A stretch of 12,371 bases of DNA, taken from contig CAMOVS010000013.1 in the NCBI GenBank assembly GCA_946627575.1, positions 1-12,371 on the forward strand, given 5' to 3'. The notes beneath the pieces were generated by a model. That model did not search any database, was not told the DNA's origin, and worked only from the letters and a program-made list of their open reading frames with translations. The stretch comes from an uncultured Lachnospiraceae bacterium (lineage in GTDB: Bacteria; Bacillota; Clostridia; Lachnospirales; Lachnospiraceae). The stretch's first letter is position 1, and the number at the start of each line of letters is the position of its first letter. Shown piece after piece: positions 6,382-12,371 of the stretch. Position numbers and translations under genes: made by a program.

Positions 6382-7809
6382 ATGGCAGAAAAGAATTATT
6401 ATGAAAGAAAAAGTAAACATAAGCACGCCAGACCCTTTGGGAAGATGAAGGTTCTGGTGATATTTATTGCCCTTTTTGCTGTTTTCTATGCAGGTGTGGC
6501 CCTGTACTATACGGACCATTATTTTATGGGGACCAGGATTAATGGCTATGACTGCTCCAACCGTCCCATCGGGGAGGTAAAAGAAATGCTGACCAAGGCG
6601 GTGGCCGGCTATGAGATGACCATTAAGGAACGCTATTATGTCGAGGAAAAAAGAAGTGGATCCGAGATGGGTCTTTCTTTTAAGGATGACGGAACCCTGC
6701 AGAAGGTCATGCGGATCCAGCACCCCCTCCTGTGGATCACCGCCCTCTTTAAGGATTACGATTATGGAGACGGTCAGGTGGCGGTGTCTCTCAATGAAGC
6801 CAGATTCCGTGACACTTTTGAAGGGCTGGATGCCCTGAACGACAAGTATTATATAAAAACAAGGGATGCATATTCCAACTATAATGCTAAAACGGGCAAG
6901 TATGATATTATTAAAGAAGTCAACGGGAACGGACTTGAGAAGAATAAATTCTATGAATACATGAAAAGGGCGGCTCTTAAGCTGACCCCTGAAATCAATA
7001 TCGGGGAGGCGGATGTCTACCGACAGCCCAAATACTTTGAGAATTCGGATAAAATCGTCAAGTCCAACAAGAATCTAAACAAGTATGCCTCCACGAAGGT
7101 GACCTATGATTTTGATGATAGGAAATTTGTGGTGGATGGGGACGTGGTTAACCAGTGGCTGAGTCTTGACAAGAAGTTCCGAGTTCACCTGGATAAAGAG
7201 AAGGTAAGAGAATACATAGAAAACATGGCCGATGAAACAGATACACTGGGAGCCACCAGGACATTCAAGTCCATCTCAGGCAACCGTGTTACTGTCAGCG
7301 GCGGAACCTACGGCTGGCAGATGGACAGGGAGACCGAGTACGATCATCTGGTCTCTGCGATCAAGAAAGCCAAGCAGGAGAAAAGGACGCCTTCTTATTT
7401 CCACAAGGCGAAGAGCCGGAAGACCAATGATCTGGGGGATACCTATGTGGAGGTTGACCTGGGGTCCCAGCACCTATGGTTCTATAAAGATGGCAAAACT
7501 TTGGTTTCCACGGATGTCGTGACCGGCTGCGTAGCCAAGGGAAGATCAACACCCCAGGGAACCTATTACATACTTTACAAGCAGACCAACCATACCATGG
7601 TCGGACCCGGTTACCGATCCTTTGTCAATTACTGGATGCCCTATATGGATCGGGGAATCGGCCTGCATGACTCCTCCTGGAGGGGAAGCTATGGAGGATC
7701 GATCTATATGTACAGCGGATCCCATGGCTGTGTTAACATGCCTTATTCGGCTGTGCGGGCAGTTTTCAACAATATAGATCCCGGATATCCGGTTTGCGTA
7801 CACTACTAA
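6382..7809 (+). CDS. Membrane-anchored L,D-transpeptidase (YkuD) with peptidoglycan-binding region
   Basis: This 475-residue cell-wall enzyme has a basic cytoplasmic tail (1-22), one membrane segment (about 23-43) and an extracellular remainder. The middle matches the PG_binding_4 type that precedes YkuD domains in Firmicutes, with two likely copies near 150-215 and 270-340 (the second includes GGTYGWQMDRE). The YkuD domain runs from about 354 (TYVEVDLGSQHLWFYKDGK) to the end. The catalytic motif SHGCVNMP holds H448 and nucleophile C450, and H429 lies in IGLHDSSW. Such enzymes form 3-3 cross-links between meso-DAP stems or attach proteins to peptidoglycan; which applies is not visible. AGAGG at 6370-6374 is 7 bases before the ATG. 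It is a single-gene unit, convergent with the AAA+ gene. Confidence 0.94.
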   Translation: MAEKNYYERKSKHKHARPFGKMKVLVIFIALFAVFYAGVALYYTDHYFMGTRINGYDCSNRPIGEVKEMLTKAVAGYEMTIKERYYVEEKRSGSEMGLSFKDDGTLQKVMRIQHPLLWITALFKDYDYGDGQVAVSLNEARFRDTFEGLDALNDKYYIKTRDAYSNYNAKTGKYDIIKEVNGNGLEKNKFYEYMKRAALKLTPEINIGEADVYRQPKYFENSDKIVKSNKNLNKYASTKVTYDFDDRKFVVDGDVVNQWLSLDKKFRVHLDKEKVREYIENMADETDTLGATRTFKSISGNRVTVSGGTYGWQMDRETEYDHLVSAIKKAKQEKRTPSYFHKAKSRKTNDLGDTYVEVDLGSQHLWFYKDGKTLVSTDVVTGCVAKGRSTPQGTYYILYKQTNHTMVGPGYRSFVNYWMPYMDRGIGLHDSSWRGSYGGSIYMYSGSHGCVNMPYSAVRAVFNNIDPGYPVCVHY

Positions 7810-7914
7810 TTAAGAGGACGAAGGATTGCTGTATGGAATCCGGGCCGGATGCCCGGCAGGATCTGACAGCACAAGCGCCAAGAGTGATTATTATATAAGA
7901 AGTATATTAGATAA

Positions 7915-7949
7915 CAGAAGACCCTCTGCTTTGAGCAGGGGGTCTTCTG
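7915..7949. terminator. Long hairpin between convergent genes, probable terminator
   Basis: Bases 7915-7949 form a stem of about 16 bp around a TTG loop (CAGAAGACCCTCTGC with GCAGGGGGTCTTCTG, one G-T pair). It lies between the transpeptidase stop (7809) and the AAA+ stop (7986), so it can serve both. Neither side has a clean U-tract; the minus-strand side (TTATCTAATATAC) is the better. A second small hairpin, CCGGGC/GCCCGG at 7840-7856, lies closer to the transpeptidase. The rest of this 176-base gap holds no supported gene. Confidence 0.65.
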
Positions 7950-7985
7950 CGCGTATAGGATCTTGCTTGATTATGTCATTCCGCC

Positions 7986-9704
7986 TTATTCGGACCAGGA
8001 GATCTGTGCCTGGTCCCGGGCCTTTCGGCTGAGCCGGTTGCTGTGGTATACGGCCTGCTGCAGGTCTCCGCTTTCCAGAACAGGACTGTTGCGGAGGGCG
8101 GAGAAGGAAAAGGCCATCTCCAGGATGGAGAGGGGCAGTTCCGGCAGTCGGGTAAGCTGGTCCCGGGGTTGGTTTTCCGGGGCACATAGGGATATAAGAG
8201 CTCTTAGCAGGCTTTCCGTCCGTTCTTTAGAAAAGGGATTGCGGACCCGGGTCCGGTATTCGATGGCGGGGATGGATTCCATCAGGATCTGCAGGCAGAG
8301 GTCCGGATCCGGCTCATCCACCACGATGGGGTAGAATCTTCTGGCCAGGGCCCGGTCCGGCAGGAGAAAGCGCTCATATTCCTCCCGTGTGGTTGCGCCG
8401 ATGATCTTGATATCTCCCCGGTCAATAAAGGGCTTGATCATATTGGCGATGTCGTTGTTGGAACTTTCCGTGGAACCGGCTCCGACAATGGTGTGAATCT
8501 CATCGATAAAGAGGATAATCTCCGGATGCCTGTGAAGCTCGTCGGTGAGGGTCCGGATTCTTTCCTCCATCTCGCCTACGTACTTGGCCCCTCCCAGGAG
8601 GGAAGTGGTCGTGAGTTTGTAGATGATCCGGTCTTTGAGAAGGTCGGGAACCTCCCCGCGGGAGAGGCGATAGGCCAGCCCTTCCACAAGGGCTGTTTTT
8701 CCCACGCCCGCCTCTCCGGTGATCACCGGAGACTTCTTGGGAGAGATCAGGATCAGTTCCAGATCCCGGATCTCCTTATCCCTGCCTACGGCGGGGTCTG
8801 TCACATAGGAAGCGGTATTCATATTGTAAGCATAGGTGTTGAGGAATTCACCTGCCGGTACGGTTCCGGAGGAAGACCTGTGGAGGGAGAAAATAACATC
8901 GGCAGCTCCCTGATCAGAGGAATCCTGGTGGGCGGTCATCCATGCAGTCCTTTTGGCGACATAGGAAGGCAAGGTCAGAGAGTTGGGCTGGCTGCCCCCT
9001 TTGAAAAGAACTTCCAGAAACTGATCTTCTTTATTAAGCCAGGCCTTGAGAAGCCTTCCCATGTGGATCTCATCCAGAGACCGGGTGGGGATGCCATATA
9101 GGAGGCTGGTTGCCGAAGCAGCCCAGTAGTTCTTATCCTGGCCGAACAGAGACAGGGCATCCTTCAGGATCCCTGCCAGAAGATTGTCATCGATCCCGGG
9201 ATAACGGCGATAGGAGGGGGCGTGGAGCACGATGGTCCTTATCAGCTCCTGCCTGTCGGGGCCTGCCTTGATCAGGAAAGAATAGACATCAGCGATCGCC
9301 TGGGAAGACCGGCCGGAATCATGGAAGCAGGCCCGCAGGGTGCGGATGGTATCCGCATAGATGTTGTAATAAGGTGTTTTGATATTTTCAAATAGCTGGT
9401 AAACAAATGTTAGCCATTCTTCCTGAACGAAAGGTTTAGGCTCTTTCTGCATCTGGTCAGCCAGAGCGCTGATATCGGCGATGAAGTGATCATAGGAGAG
9501 GGGATCCTCCGGAAAGGATAGATTGAAACGCTCTCTTACCAGCTTTTTTATCATGGCAAGGAAAAGGTCTTTTCCTTTAAAAGCCCGGATGTGTTCGGGA
9601 GTGATTAAAAGACAGCGGATAGCGGCGGTTTCCGGGGAAGGCTGAACGCCCGCCTCGTCAACGATGGTATATGCTTTGGTCAAAATCATTTCAAGATAAT
9701 CCAT
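7986..9704 (-). CDS. Clp-like AAA+ ATPase with a single ATPase module and novel N-terminal half
   Basis: This 572-residue protein is probably cytoplasmic. Residues about 300-490 match the first AAA+ module of ClpA/ClpB/ClpC. The linker DPAVGRDKEIRDLELIL (303-319) leads to Walker A GEAGVGKT (330-337), a pore-loop-like AKYVGEMEERI (Y375), Walker B IILFIDEIH (396-404), sensor GATT (436-439) and arginine-finger candidates R455/R456. The second AAA+ module, which carries the ClpP-docking IGF/L loop in true Clp unfoldases, is absent, and so are Clp N-domain repeats. Residues 1-295 are mostly helical and unrecognised. It may be a stand-alone remodelling ATPase; a ClpP partnership is unlikely. AAAGG lies 6 bases before the ATG at 9704. 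Any partner is not next to it. Confidence 0.9.
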   Translation of the reverse strand: MDYLEMILTKAYTIVDEAGVQPSPETAAIRCLLITPEHIRAFKGKDLFLAMIKKLVRERFNLSFPEDPLSYDHFIADISALADQMQKEPKPFVQEEWLTFVYQLFENIKTPYYNIYADTIRTLRACFHDSGRSSQAIADVYSFLIKAGPDRQELIRTIVLHAPSYRRYPGIDDNLLAGILKDALSLFGQDKNYWAASATSLLYGIPTRSLDEIHMGRLLKAWLNKEDQFLEVLFKGGSQPNSLTLPSYVAKRTAWMTAHQDSSDQGAADVIFSLHRSSSGTVPAGEFLNTYAYNMNTASYVTDPAVGRDKEIRDLELILISPKKSPVITGEAGVGKTALVEGLAYRLSRGEVPDLLKDRIIYKLTTTSLLGGAKYVGEMEERIRTLTDELHRHPEIILFIDEIHTIVGAGSTESSNNDIANMIKPFIDRGDIKIIGATTREEYERFLLPDRALARRFYPIVVDEPDPDLCLQILMESIPAIEYRTRVRNPFSKERTESLLRALISLCAPENQPRDQLTRLPELPLSILEMAFSFSALRNSPVLESGDLQQAVYHSNRLSRKARDQAQISWSE

Positions 9705-9806
9705 AAAGAACCTTTCATTTGTTAATAATTAATCCCTGAAAATCGTAGAGATGGTAGTTTTTCTGATATATCTATACGGAAGAATATGAGAGACCTTCCG
9801 CTCTTG

Positions 9807-9815
9807 ATTATAGCA
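9807..9815 (-). promoter_or_regulatory. Extended -10 promoter of the AAA+ gene
   Basis: On the minus strand TGC precedes a perfect TATAAT (9812-9807). The -35 region is poor, which extended -10 promoters tolerate. The start near 9800 gives a leader of about 95 bases. Its first bases can fold as CGGAAG/CTTCCG (9777-9782 with 9795-9800). An 8-bp inverted repeat, TCCCTGAA (9733-9740) and TTCAGGGA (9818-9825), flanks the promoter and leader. Confidence 0.6.
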
Positions 9816-9881
9816 GATTCAGGGACGATTTGCCCTGTTATGGAAGAAGAATCTGAAGAAAGATGTGAAAAAAAGGTTGAT

Positions 9882-9910
9882 TTATTGGAAAGAATTATGT
9901 AAGATATAGT
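9882..9910 (+). promoter_or_regulatory. Weak candidate promoter for the amidase gene
   Basis: TTATTG (9882-9887), 17 bases, then TATAGT (9905-9910). The -10 is good and the -35 weak. An overlapping alternative is TTGATT-17-TAAGAT just upstream. Either would give a leader of about 130 bases containing the hairpin at 9959-9998. Confidence 0.35.
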
Positions 9911-9958
9911 TTATAGAAATTTAATAATTTGCCCATGCTTACCGAAAGGGCGCCGGTG

Positions 9959-9998
9959 TACCATAATAGATATCTTTTGTTCTTGATATCATATGGTA
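9959..9998 (+). other. Imperfect hairpin or dyad in the amidase leader
   Basis: TACCATA (9959-9965) pairs with TATGGTA (9992-9998), and GATATC (9969-9974) pairs with GATATC (9985-9990). This gives 13 bp with a 3/1 internal loop and a 10-base apical loop. No U-tract follows, so it is not a terminator. It could be an operator or a leader RNA structure. It lies about 40 bases before the ribosome site at 10036. Confidence 0.4.
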
Positions 9999-10049
9999 AA
10001 TCAGAAGTTTCAAGGAAATCGCTTTTCATTATACCGGAGGAACCAAGTC

Positions 10050-11237
10050 ATGAACAGTATCAGGAAAGATAGGATAGGAAAACTGCTGCTGCTTTTCTTT
10101 GCAATCGGCATGCTGCTGGTACCATCGACAGTGAAGGCCCAGACAGTCAAGGTCCGCTACGGAGGTGCTGACCATACCTATTATAAGACCATCGAAACCG
10201 TTTATGTGGACGGAAAGGAGATCAGTCTTGCCGGCAAGCCGATCTACCTGAAGTCGGGATGCTATGTCGGACCGGCTAATATTATTTTCAAGACGGGCTT
10301 GAAGCTTTCTTATAAGAGCAGCAAAAGTGGTTCAACAAGGAAGCTGACCCTCAAGCATGAGGGAAAGAAGCTTGTGATGAAGAACGGGAAGAAGAAGGCC
10401 AGCCTGAATGGTAAAACAACCAGTCTTGGCGTTGCTCCCTGGAGGGTGCGTTATAAAGCTACCAACAAGGTATACTGGGTTGTGCCTTTAAAGAGCGTGT
10501 GCAAGCGGCTTGGTCTTCATTATAAGCTGGAGGATGGCGCCATCTATATTGATACGAAAGAAGAAGAGGATGAGGATGAAGGGACTGTCTCCAAGGCAGC
10601 TGCTACCGGTTCAAGTGCCTCAGCTTCCACATCAACTTCGAATTCCTCCGGAAAGAAGATCGTCCTTGTGATTGATGCGGGTCATGGCGGGAAAGACAGC
10701 GGAGCCACAGCCAAGTGGGATAAGCCCAACAGTGTCGAAAAGAATATGACCCTTAGAATTGTCAAGGAAGCTAAGAAGTATTTCGATAAGGATGCTCATT
10801 TTAAGGTTTATTATACCAGGATCACGGATTGTTATCCCAGTCTGGCTGCCAGGTACCAGCTGGCCAACAGCAAGAATGCCGATCTCTTTATCAGCGTGCA
10901 TATTAATTCTTACAAGAGCACATCCGCCGGGACGGAAACCCTCTACAGCGCGGAGCGAAGTCCCAAAACCAAGAAGAACGGCATTACTTCCAAGGAGCTG
11001 GCCACCTGTATGCAGAATTACACCCGGGCGGCTACAGGCTTTCCTAACCGAGGGATTGTGAACCGGCCTAATCTCCAGGTGCTCAAATATACCAAGATGC
11101 CCTCCTGCCTTATTGAGTATGGTTTTATATCCAACAAGGCGGAGTACAGGAAGATGAGTACCAGCTATGCAGCCTACGGAAGATCTCTCTATAACGGGGT
11201 TGTCCGGATTGCAAGAAACCATGGACTATATAAATAA
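10050..11237 (+). CDS. Secreted N-acetylmuramoyl-L-alanine amidase (Amidase_3)
   Basis: Cleaves the amide bond between N-acetylmuramic acid and the stem peptide L-Ala in peptidoglycan. The ATG at 10050 is chosen because GGAGG (10036-10040) precedes it and it opens a signal peptide: basic MNSIRKDRIGK, a hydrophobic run to about residue 27, then STVKAQ. An ATG at 9993 would put 19 residues before this and lacks a ribosome site. Residues about 35-168 resemble the copper amine oxidase N-terminal-like stalk domain found in Firmicute wall enzymes (KPIYLKSGCYVGPANI, YWVVPLKSVCKRLG). An acidic and Ser/Thr-rich linker (170-201) follows. The catalytic domain (203-395) has the zinc ligands H212 (DAGHGG), E230 and H284 (SVHINS), and catalytic E356 (LIEYGFISN). 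All key residues are present. It is a single-gene unit with its own terminator. Confidence 0.94.
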   Translation: MNSIRKDRIGKLLLLFFAIGMLLVPSTVKAQTVKVRYGGADHTYYKTIETVYVDGKEISLAGKPIYLKSGCYVGPANIIFKTGLKLSYKSSKSGSTRKLTLKHEGKKLVMKNGKKKASLNGKTTSLGVAPWRVRYKATNKVYWVVPLKSVCKRLGLHYKLEDGAIYIDTKEEEDEDEGTVSKAAATGSSASASTSTSNSSGKKIVLVIDAGHGGKDSGATAKWDKPNSVEKNMTLRIVKEAKKYFDKDAHFKVYYTRITDCYPSLAARYQLANSKNADLFISVHINSYKSTSAGTETLYSAERSPKTKKNGITSKELATCMQNYTRAATGFPNRGIVNRPNLQVLKYTKMPSCLIEYGFISNKAEYRKMSTSYAAYGRSLYNGVVRIARNHGLYK

Positions 11238-11251
11238 AGAAGACCATCACT

Positions 11252-11280
11252 GGCAGGGAATATTTCCCTGCCGTTTTCTT
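11252..11280 (+). terminator. Intrinsic terminator of the amidase gene
   Basis: GGCAGGGAA (11252-11260) and TTCCCTGCC (11264-11272) form a perfect 9-bp stem with a TAT loop, followed by GTTTTCTTT. It starts 15 bases after the amidase stop. Confidence 0.92.
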
Positions 11281-11298
11281 TGCCCCATGTATTCACGA

Positions 11299-11334
11299 AC
11301 AGTCTTACTCTTGCGGACAGTCTTACTCTTACGG
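11299..11334. repeat. Tandem 18-bp direct repeat upstream of nrdD
   Basis: ACAGTCTTACTCTTGCGG (11299-11316) is followed at once by ACAGTCTTACTCTTACGG (11317-11334), with one mismatch. AAGACTGT at 11381-11388 is the exact complement of the ACAGTCTT that starts each unit. The repeat lies in the 11238-11506 gap, upstream of the nrdD promoter. It could be paired operator sites or part of an untranslated RNA. A 16-codon ATG frame (11287-11337) runs through it but has no ribosome site. A TATAAT at 11364-11369 lacks a matching -35. Confidence 0.7.
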
Positions 11335-11417
11335 TAGATATGGCCTTCTTGCATATAAGCAAATATAATCTGATTAAGACAAGACTGTAAAACCCCAAGA
11401 TATTGTAGTAAATGATC

Positions 11418-11446
11418 TTGCATACCCCAATAAAATGTGTTACAAT
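11418..11446 (+). promoter_or_regulatory. Probable nrdD promoter
   Basis: TTGCAT (11418-11423), exactly 17 bases, then TACAAT (11441-11446), with TGT before the -10 as an extended element. Transcription would start near 11453, giving a leader of about 120 bases that carries the 23-codon leader ORF. No convincing pair of NrdR boxes (a 16-bp palindrome related to ACACWATATATWGTGT) was found by eye. Confidence 0.65.
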
Positions 11447-11481
11447 ACTCGAGGTTTTGGAAGAAGCTATTTGCAGATAAG

Positions 11482-11582
11482 CATTTATCATAATCCGGGG
11501 AATAGCATGAAGATCCCAAAAGAGCCAGGAGACCATAAGCAGAATGAGTCGTTTATCATGAATCGGAGGATAGCATGAAGAT
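11482..11582 (+). repeat. Duplicated translation-initiation region before nrdD
   Basis: Bases 11482-11514 and 11550-11582 are imperfect direct copies, 27 of 33 positions identical and offset by 68 bases. Each contains TTTATCAT, a GG-rich ribosome site and ATAGCATGAAGAT with the start codon. The second copy is the real start of nrdD; the first starts a short leader ORF. The similarity is strongest exactly over the ATG and fades just beyond it. Confidence 0.75.
11507..11578 (+). CDS. 23-codon leader ORF overlapping the nrdD start
   Basis: The ATG at 11507 follows CCGGGGAA and opens a 23-codon frame (MKIPKEPGDHKQNES, then FIMNRRIA). Its TGA stop at 11576-11578 overlaps the nrdD ATG at 11575-11577 as ATGA. 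This geometry is typical of translational coupling: a ribosome ending the leader can restart on nrdD. The first codons (ATG AAG ATC) mirror those of nrdD (ATG AAG ATT) because the region is duplicated. It may be a regulatory leader or a decayed copy of the nrdD start. Translation is plausible but unproven. Confidence 0.45.
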   Translation: MKIPKEPGDHKQNESFIMNRRIA

Positions 11583-12371
11583 TATAAAGAGAAGCGGCAT
11601 GGAGGTAGAGTTTGATCTGTCCAAGATTACCAATGCGGTCCGCAAGGCTAATGCCAGTGTGGTGGACAGTGAGAAGATTAGTGAAGAGCAGATCCAGGAG
11701 ATCTCCAGGAACGTTGAGATTATCTGCTCCGGGATGAACCGGGCTCTTAATGTGGAAGAGATCCAGGATCTGGTTGAGAATCAGATCATGAACCAGAGAG
11801 CCTTCCGTCTGGCCAGCAATTACATTACTTATCGTTATAAGAGGGCGCTGGTCCGCAAGTCCAATTCCACGGACAAGCAGATACTGAGCCTGCTTGATTG
11901 TAATAACGAAGAAGTGATTCAGGAGAATTCCAATAAGAATCCTACGGTTAACAGTGTCCAAAGAGACTATATGGCGGGAGAAGTCAGCAAGGACATCACC
12001 AGGCGTTTTCTGCTTCCGCCCAATATCGTTGAAGCCCATGAGAAGGGTTTGATTCATTTTCATGATGCGGATTACTTTGCCCAGCATATGCATAATTGCT
12101 GCCTGGTGAATCTGGAAGATATGCTGATGAACGGCACGGTGATCAGCGATGTCATGATTGAGCAGCCCAAGAGTTTTTCCACAGCCTGTAATATTGCCAC
12201 CCAGAGTGTGGCCCAGATCGCCAGCTCCCAGTACGGAGGGCAGAGCATTACCCTGTCCCACCTGGTTCCCTTTGTTCAGATCAGCCGGGATAAGTACCGC
12301 AAGGAAGTCCGGGAAGAGCTGAAGACAGAGGGCATGATCGTCTCCGATGAAAAAATCAATGAGATTGCAGA
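11575..12371 (+). CDS. nrdD: Anaerobic (class III) ribonucleoside-triphosphate reductase, N-terminal part
   Basis: Reduces ribonucleoside triphosphates to deoxynucleotides without oxygen, using a glycyl radical installed by the activase NrdG. The frame is open from ATG 11575 to the window edge (265 codons), so the glycyl-radical C-terminus and any nrdG lie outside. GGAGG at 11565-11569 precedes the start. Residues 1 to about 93 form an ATP-cone (KIIKRSGMEVEFDLSKITNA, later NQRAFRLASNYITYRYKR) that senses ATP/dATP. The catalytic barrel follows, with GLIHFHDADYFAQHMHNCCL (158-177) holding the conserved active-site cysteine near C175, and CNIATQSVAQIASSQYGGQS (205-224), typical of NrdD. Expression is probably influenced by the leader ORF and duplicated initiation site just upstream. 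The identity is secure. Confidence 0.96.
   Translation, partial: MKIIKRSGMEVEFDLSKITNAVRKANASVVDSEKISEEQIQEISRNVEIICSGMNRALNVEEIQDLVENQIMNQRAFRLASNYITYRYKRALVRKSNSTDKQILSLLDCNNEEVIQENSNKNPTVNSVQRDYMAGEVSKDITRRFLLPPNIVEAHEKGLIHFHDADYFAQHMHNCCLVNLEDMLMNGTVISDVMIEQPKSFSTACNIATQSVAQIASSQYGGQSITLSHLVPFVQISRDKYRKEVREELKTEGMIVSDEKINEIA

Noticed and set aside
8493-9101. 202-codon plus-strand frame within the AAA+ gene
   Set aside because: It is opposite the Walker motifs of the AAA+ protein and has no ribosome site of its own.
9993-10049. Upstream start for the amidase
   Set aside because: It would place 19 residues before a canonical signal peptide and falls inside the leader dyad, with no ribosome site.
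11299-11334. Possible CRISPR
   Set aside because: Only two units with no spacers between them and no cas genes nearby.
11287-11337. 16-codon frame ending TVLLLRTVLLLR, possible leucine leader peptide
   Set aside because: No ribosome site before the ATG, it sits just after a terminator, and the downstream gene is not leucine-related; the repeat explains the pattern.
11247-11519. 90-codon minus-strand frame across the gap before nrdD
   Set aside because: It begins inside the nrdD leader, crosses the 18-bp repeat and the amidase terminator, and has no promoter or ribosome site; its repeated RKSKTV is a by-product of the DNA repeat.
11488-12261. 257-codon open frame on the minus strand
   Set aside because: It lies opposite nrdD, whose ATP-cone and catalytic motifs are unmistakable on the plus strand; the antisense translation shows no recognisable domain.

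Overview
The window looks like chromosomal DNA of a Gram-positive anaerobe of the class Clostridia, most likely a Lachnospiraceae-type gut bacterium. This rests on base composition near half G+C, strong GGAGG ribosome sites, TATAAT/TTGNNN promoters, intrinsic terminators, a class III (oxygen-sensitive) ribonucleotide reductase, and the styles of the L,D-transpeptidase and amidase. No phage, plasmid, transposon, CRISPR, tRNA or rRNA signal was seen.

Layout. (1) 2-1222, plus strand: the tail of a DUF4037 protein followed closely by a TPR protein, then a likely terminator. (2) 1372-4158, plus strand: rsmI (16S rRNA 2'-O-methyltransferase), alr (alanine racemase) and an uncharacterised papain/C39-like protein, closely spaced and ended by a strong hairpin at 4162-4186. 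(3) 4200-4374, minus strand: a complete miniature gene missed by ordinary ORF length cut-offs. It has a good promoter, a strong ribosome site, a 35-codon ORF and the shared bidirectional terminator. (4) 4462-5097: a Nudix hydrolase. (5) 5235-6056, minus strand: an HExxH zinc-peptidase-like protein of unknown role, with its own promoter and terminator. (6) 6382-7809: a membrane-anchored L,D-transpeptidase. (7) 7986-9704, minus strand: a Clp-like AAA+ protein with one ATPase module and an unrecognised N-terminal half. (8) 10050-11237: a secreted N-acetylmuramoyl-L-alanine amidase. (9) 11418-12371: promoter, leader and the first 265 codons of nrdD, which runs off the window.

How the genes fit together. 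Three genes act on the cell wall: alr supplies D-alanine, the L,D-transpeptidase cross-links or anchors to peptidoglycan, and the amidase cleaves it. They have separate transcription signals, so they are neighbours rather than an operon. The others are housekeeping (rsmI, nrdD, Nudix) or uncharacterised.

The most interesting points are the 35-codon mini-gene; the nrdD leader, in which a 23-codon ORF ends in an ATGA overlap with nrdD and the initiation region is present twice; a tandem 18-bp repeat upstream of nrdD; and the single-module AAA+ protein. All functional statements come from reading motifs by eye; no database search was run.
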